The notes under the pieces: model-generated
Databases searched by the model: none
The model's input: the letters and a program-made list of their open reading frames with translations, nothing else
Told to the model about the DNA's origin: nothing
NCBI RefSeq assembly: GCF_010993705.1
Contig: NZ_WOFO01000001.1
Coordinates: 710,132-774,131, forward strand
Reading direction: 5' to 3'
DNA from: Cyclobacterium sp. SYSU L10401
Lineage (GTDB): Bacteria > Bacteroidota > Bacteroidia > Cytophagales > Cyclobacteriaceae
Length of the DNA: 64,000 bases
In this document: in pieces, positions 61,035 to 64,000 of the stretch
Numbering within the stretch: the first letter of the stretch is position 1
Layout of the letters: every line of letters begins with the position of its first letter
Position numbers and translations under genes: made by a program

Positions 61035-61982
61035 TCAGGTTTTATAATCGGCTAATTTAATTTGTTTTGCCATAATACCAATTCCTTCTGCAAAACTTTT
61101 TGGGCTAAAACCCAGAATTTCTTTGGCTTTTGAAATGATTAGCCCGGTTCTTAAAGGCCTGATTGCTACCTGACCAAAATGACTGGAATCTGTTTTTTTG
61201 ATTTTTTTTGTGTCCAGATGGAAAAAATTGGCTGTCATTTTTGCCATATCATAAGGGGTGAGTAACTCCTCCCCGGATATATTAAAAATTCCTCTGGCTT
61301 TTTTGGCCACGATAAGTAAGCAGCCTTCTGCCAGATCCTCTGCCAGTGTTGGGGTTCGGAACTGATCGTCTACCAGTTCAAGTGTCTTGCCTTGTTCCAG
61401 CCCTTTTTTGACCCAAAGAATGATATTCGAACGGCTCATGTCATGGGAGATGCCATATACCAGGTTTGTTCTTACGATGGACCAATCAAAGGGGTATTGC
61501 CTGACCGCAGATTCCGTTTCCAATTTTGTCTGGCCATAGTAATTTAATGGGTTGGGTTTATCATCTTCATCATACGGGCCGTTTTTGCCATCAAAAATAA
61601 AATCTGTGGAAATAAAAATAAGGTGTGATTGGCTTTGGCTGCAAGCCTTAATGATATTCATCGTAGCTTTCACATTTTGTTCATAACAATTGTGCCTGCT
61701 GACCTCACACCTGTCCACATCTGTCATCGAAGCTGCATGGATTACGTACTGAGGGGAATAGATATTAAAAACCTGCATTACCTCCCTGCTATCGGTAATG
61801 TCCATCTCTTCGTAGTCATAACCATCCCATTCACCCGGTAACCTGCAAGATCCTATTCCAGTTGCTATGGCTTCATATTTTCCATCAATAAGAATCTTCT
61901 TGACAATCTTTTGTCCCAGCAGGCCATTGGCCCCTGTAATTAATATTTTTGGTTTCTTACTCTTCAGGATATTGATATCCAT
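61035..61982 (-). CDS. RmlD-like NAD(P)-dependent sugar reductase (extended SDR)
   Basis: From ATG 61982 the protein has 315 residues. The Rossmann motif is ILITGANGLLGQKI, followed by HAASMTDVDRCEV, the catalytic STDFIFDG and YYGQTKLETE (YxxxK), all as in dTDP-4-dehydrorhamnose reductases. Stand-alone members occur outside rhamnose clusters and their substrate is often unknown. The start lies inside the 3' end of the cyclophilin gene (26-bp overlap), so they are co-transcribed. Confidence 0.9.
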   Translation of the reverse strand: MDINILKSKKPKILITGANGLLGQKIVKKILIDGKYEAIATGIGSCRLPGEWDGYDYEEMDITDSREVMQVFNIYSPQYVIHAASMTDVDRCEVSRHNCYEQNVKATMNIIKACSQSQSHLIFISTDFIFDGKNGPYDEDDKPNPLNYYGQTKLETESAVRQYPFDWSIVRTNLVYGISHDMSRSNIILWVKKGLEQGKTLELVDDQFRTPTLAEDLAEGCLLIVAKKARGIFNISGEELLTPYDMAKMTANFFHLDTKKIKKTDSSHFGQVAIRPLRTGLIISKAKEILGFSPKSFAEGIGIMAKQIKLADYKT

Positions 61983-62808
61983 AATCTTCCGATATTTTCT
62001 TCTTAGCAACTAATTCAACATTTACTTTGATGTAAACAGGAGTAACAGGTTTGTCATTTGATCCTTTTTCCAGTTGCGTTATCGCTTCCATTACATCCAG
62101 CCCCTTGATCACCTTTCCAAAAACCGTATAGGTATCGTCCAAATGGGGAGTTCCTCCTACACTGGTGTAGGCCCTGACTTGGTTTTCTCTCATGTCTTTT
62201 CCCAAATTTAAGTTAAAAAATTGTTCCATCACTACTTTTTTGGAAAGCATTAGCGCATTTAAACTGTCAAATTGTTGATTACTATATAGTTGACCATAAG
62301 CTTCTCTTAATTCGGTATTGCTATCCAGCTGAACGTATTTGGTAAATGCTTGCTGGAGTTTCCGCATGTCTGTAGTAAGCTCAGGTTCTTCATATACCCT
62401 GCCTTCCACAATGTAAAATTGGCAGCCACTGGATTCCTGTTTTGGATTGAGGTTATCCCCTTGTCTGGCTGCGGCTATGCTCCCTTTCTCATGGATCAGG
62501 GAAGGATTAAACTCCGCCGGCAGGGTGTACCAATCCTCTTTCGGAATGCCCTCTTTGGTAAAGACATCTCCTCCCTGAATCATAAAATCATCAATGATCC
62601 TGTGAAACTCGGTGGAATCGTACCGGCCTGAACTGGCCAGGTCAATAAAATTTTCTTTATGCCCTGGGGTTTCATCGTATAAAACGGCGTACATTTTTCC
62701 AAATCTGGTATCGATGGTTACCAGGTAATCCTTTTCTGAGGCGCAGGAGACCATAAGTGAAAGACAGGCCAGAAAGCCTGCTGCCCGGATTATTCTTAAC
62801 CTATTCAT
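61957..62808 (-). CDS. Cyclophilin-type peptidyl-prolyl isomerase, lipoprotein
   Basis: The 283-residue protein has a lipobox LMVSC (C22). The cyclophilin domain includes GKMYAVLYDETPGHKENFIDL, TEFHRIIDDFMIQGGD (catalytic FHR...QGGD), and later TYTVFGKVIKGLDVMEAI. A long helical insertion between about 130 and 210 (PELTTDMRKLQQAFTKYVQ) is seen in Bacteroidota lipoprotein members. It should aid folding in the periplasm. It overlaps hemC by 8 bp upstream and the RmlD-like gene downstream. Confidence 0.93.
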   Translation of the reverse strand: MNRLRIIRAAGFLACLSLMVSCASEKDYLVTIDTRFGKMYAVLYDETPGHKENFIDLASSGRYDSTEFHRIIDDFMIQGGDVFTKEGIPKEDWYTLPAEFNPSLIHEKGSIAAARQGDNLNPKQESSGCQFYIVEGRVYEEPELTTDMRKLQQAFTKYVQLDSNTELREAYGQLYSNQQFDSLNALMLSKKVVMEQFFNLNLGKDMRENQVRAYTSVGGTPHLDDTYTVFGKVIKGLDVMEAITQLEKGSNDKPVTPVYIKVNVELVAKKKISEDYGYQYPEE

Positions 62809-63739
62809 TCAGTGTTTTCTTGATTTCTTGTAACATTCGATCTCCCCCCCTGGCCAGGATACTATCGGCAAGTTGCTGACCCAGGCTTTCAGCCTGCTGT
62901 TCGGAGCCAGTGAAGCAGTCAAATAGCCTGTTTTTCCCGTCCAGTGACATCAGCCCTCCCTTCAATTCCAATTGGCCTTCTTTCCATTGGGCCAGGGCAA
63001 AGGCAGGAATACTGCATCCTCCTTCCAAAACTTTCAAAAAACTTCGTTCTGCCCTCAGGCAGGCTGATGTGGAAGAATGGTTGACGGCATTGGTAATGGC
63101 CTTTTTAATCTCAAATGGAAGGAGTCGGTGGGCTTCTATGCCAATACTGCCCTGACCCACTGCCGGAATAAACTGCTGTAAATTCAACTCTTTCCGGATC
63201 AGCTGATCATACCCCATGCGGTGCACGCCTGCATAGGCCAACAAGAGCCCGTCACAGATGCCATTTTCCATTTTGGCAATTCTGGTCTGTAAGTTACCCC
63301 TGATATCTGTGGTCTTTACGTGTGGATAATAATGTTTTAATGTAGCGATCCTTCTGGTCGAAGAAGTGCCCAGAAGGATTGGTTTTTCATTGTTGTTGAG
63401 ATCAGGAAAATTTTTCCGGTGGCTAATGATGACATCATTCACCTTTTCCCGTTCCGTAAAAGCAATAACTTCGAAGCCTTCAGGAAGCCGGGAAGGCAAA
63501 TCTTTGGCACTATGTACCGCAATGTCTACATTGCCTTCAGCCAACTGGTTTTCTAATTCTTCCGTAAATACCCCCTTGCTCCCAATTTTTGAAATGGCCA
63601 CGTCCAGGACTTTGTCTCCCTTGGTTTCTATGATTACAATTTCCGATGAGATCCCCTGCCTTGTCAATAAGTCTGCGACATGATGGGCCTGGAATAGCGC
63701 CAGCTTGCTGCCCCGTGTTCCTATGCGAATTGGATTCAT
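62801..63739 (-). CDS. hemC: Hydroxymethylbilane synthase (porphobilinogen deaminase)
   Basis: The 312-residue enzyme opens with IRIGTRGSKLALFQA and has VDIAVHSAKDLPSRLP (catalytic Asp), LLGTSSTRRIA and the dipyrromethane-cofactor Cys in FLKVLEGGCSIPAFA. It joins four porphobilinogens in haem synthesis. Its start codon overlaps by one base the stop codon of the RimK-like gene (TAATG), and its end overlaps the cyclophilin gene. No other hem gene is in view. Confidence 0.96.
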   Translation of the reverse strand: MNPIRIGTRGSKLALFQAHHVADLLTRQGISSEIVIIETKGDKVLDVAISKIGSKGVFTEELENQLAEGNVDIAVHSAKDLPSRLPEGFEVIAFTEREKVNDVIISHRKNFPDLNNNEKPILLGTSSTRRIATLKHYYPHVKTTDIRGNLQTRIAKMENGICDGLLLAYAGVHRMGYDQLIRKELNLQQFIPAVGQGSIGIEAHRLLPFEIKKAITNAVNHSSTSACLRAERSFLKVLEGGCSIPAFALAQWKEGQLELKGGLMSLDGKNRLFDCFTGSEQQAESLGQQLADSILARGGDRMLQEIKKTLNE

Positions 63740-64000
63740 TACTGTCCGTTTTTTCTCTTTGTCGTTTTTTTCTCTACCGCATTTTCTATGTAGGAAATGA
63801 TCTTACCGGCAATATTGATGCCTGTAGCTTTTTCTATGCCTTCCAGACCGGGGGAGCTGTTTACTTCCAATATCAATGGACCCCGATCAGATTGCAGCAT
63901 ATCTACTCCCGCTACTGAGAGTCCCAGTGCCTTGGCAGCATTTAAAGCGGCTGATTTTTCAAGCCTGCTAAGTTGAATGACCTCTGCTTTACCACCTCGA
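63739..64000 (-). CDS. RimK-type ATP-grasp ligase, C-terminal part (cut by the window end)
   Basis: The last 86 codons of a minus-strand gene are present. The translation contains [20 protein letters not shown] and [15 protein letters not shown], the metal-binding Asp/Glu/Asn end of the ATP-grasp domain in RimK/alpha-L-glutamate ligases, and a basic tail ([10 protein letters not shown]). RimK adds Glu residues to ribosomal protein S6 or similar substrates; the exact substrate is open. The gene overlaps hemC by one base. Confidence 0.9.
   Translation of the reverse strand, partial: RGGKAEVIQLSRLEKSAALNAAKALGLSVAGVDMLQSDRGPLILEVNSSPGLEGIEKATGINIAGKIISYIENAVEKKTTKRKNGQ

Overview
The window looks like a chromosomal segment of a Bacteroidota bacterium, most likely Cytophagales/Cyclobacteriaceae (Cyclobacterium, Algoriphagus or Echinicola-like). 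Reasons: start codons without Shine-Dalgarno sequences, promoters of the Bacteroidota type (TTTG, about 20 nt, TAnnTTTG), many lipoproteins, a bactofilin, DUF4221-like propeller lipoproteins, LytS/LytTR regulation, GIN-domain and porin-like beta-barrel proteins, and by eye a GC content in the mid 40s. No tRNA or rRNA gene was seen. The genus is an inference.

Region 1 (1-4250): the edge of a CRISPR locus. Six 30-bp repeats with five spacers of exactly 36 bp are preceded, on the minus strand, by a leader, cas2, cas1, a 52-codon ORF and cas4. No interference genes follow on the right; instead there is the relic of a COG1672-type ATPase and small orphan genes. Region 2 (4358-8805): a VOC protein, then a three-gene minus-strand operon of exported enolase-superfamily sugar-acid dehydratases. 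Region 3 (9099-20861): a DUF4142 lipoprotein, an outer-membrane barrel, two serpin lipoproteins, a sulfatase, a formaldehyde dehydrogenase, DoxX, a DUF5060 glycosidase-like protein and a GIN-domain protein. Region 4 (20947-32773): transporters (SLC12/CCC, Nramp-like, ZIP) mixed with metabolic enzymes (Ldh-family dehydrogenase, Ppx/GppA, acyl-CoA carboxylase beta, M42 peptidase, 2-hydroxyacid dehydrogenase) and a DtxR/MntR regulator with a visible operator opposite the ZIP gene.

Region 5 (32782-49483) is core genome: ispD; a LiaF-like/LytS/LytTR signalling operon; DUF2795; DUF349; ettA; an aminotransferase overlapping tail-to-tail with a phospholipase C/S1-P1-like protein; rpsT; radC; DUF1684; and pheT, a coiled-coil protein, zapA and rny. 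Region 6 (49655-55277) holds an RND permease between two propeller lipoproteins. Region 7 (55655-59516) holds a strongly expressed-looking secreted protein, an HMA-AraC regulator, a porin-like barrel, and a two-gene operon of a ParM-like actin homologue and a bactofilin. Region 8 (59601-64000) holds an NSS symporter, an RmlD-like reductase, a cyclophilin, hemC and the end of a RimK-like ligase.

The most striking observation is the actin homologue at 57917-58945. Its phosphate-1 motif (GLDLGNSS) lies at the extreme C-terminus instead of the N-terminus, as expected for a circularly permuted actin fold, and it sits four bases upstream of a bactofilin. Also notable are an about 100-bp repeat family lying upstream of unrelated genes, a second 101-bp palindromic element in two inverted copies, a CRISPR adaptation module without a visible effector, and an Nramp-fold transporter lacking both family metal-binding motifs.
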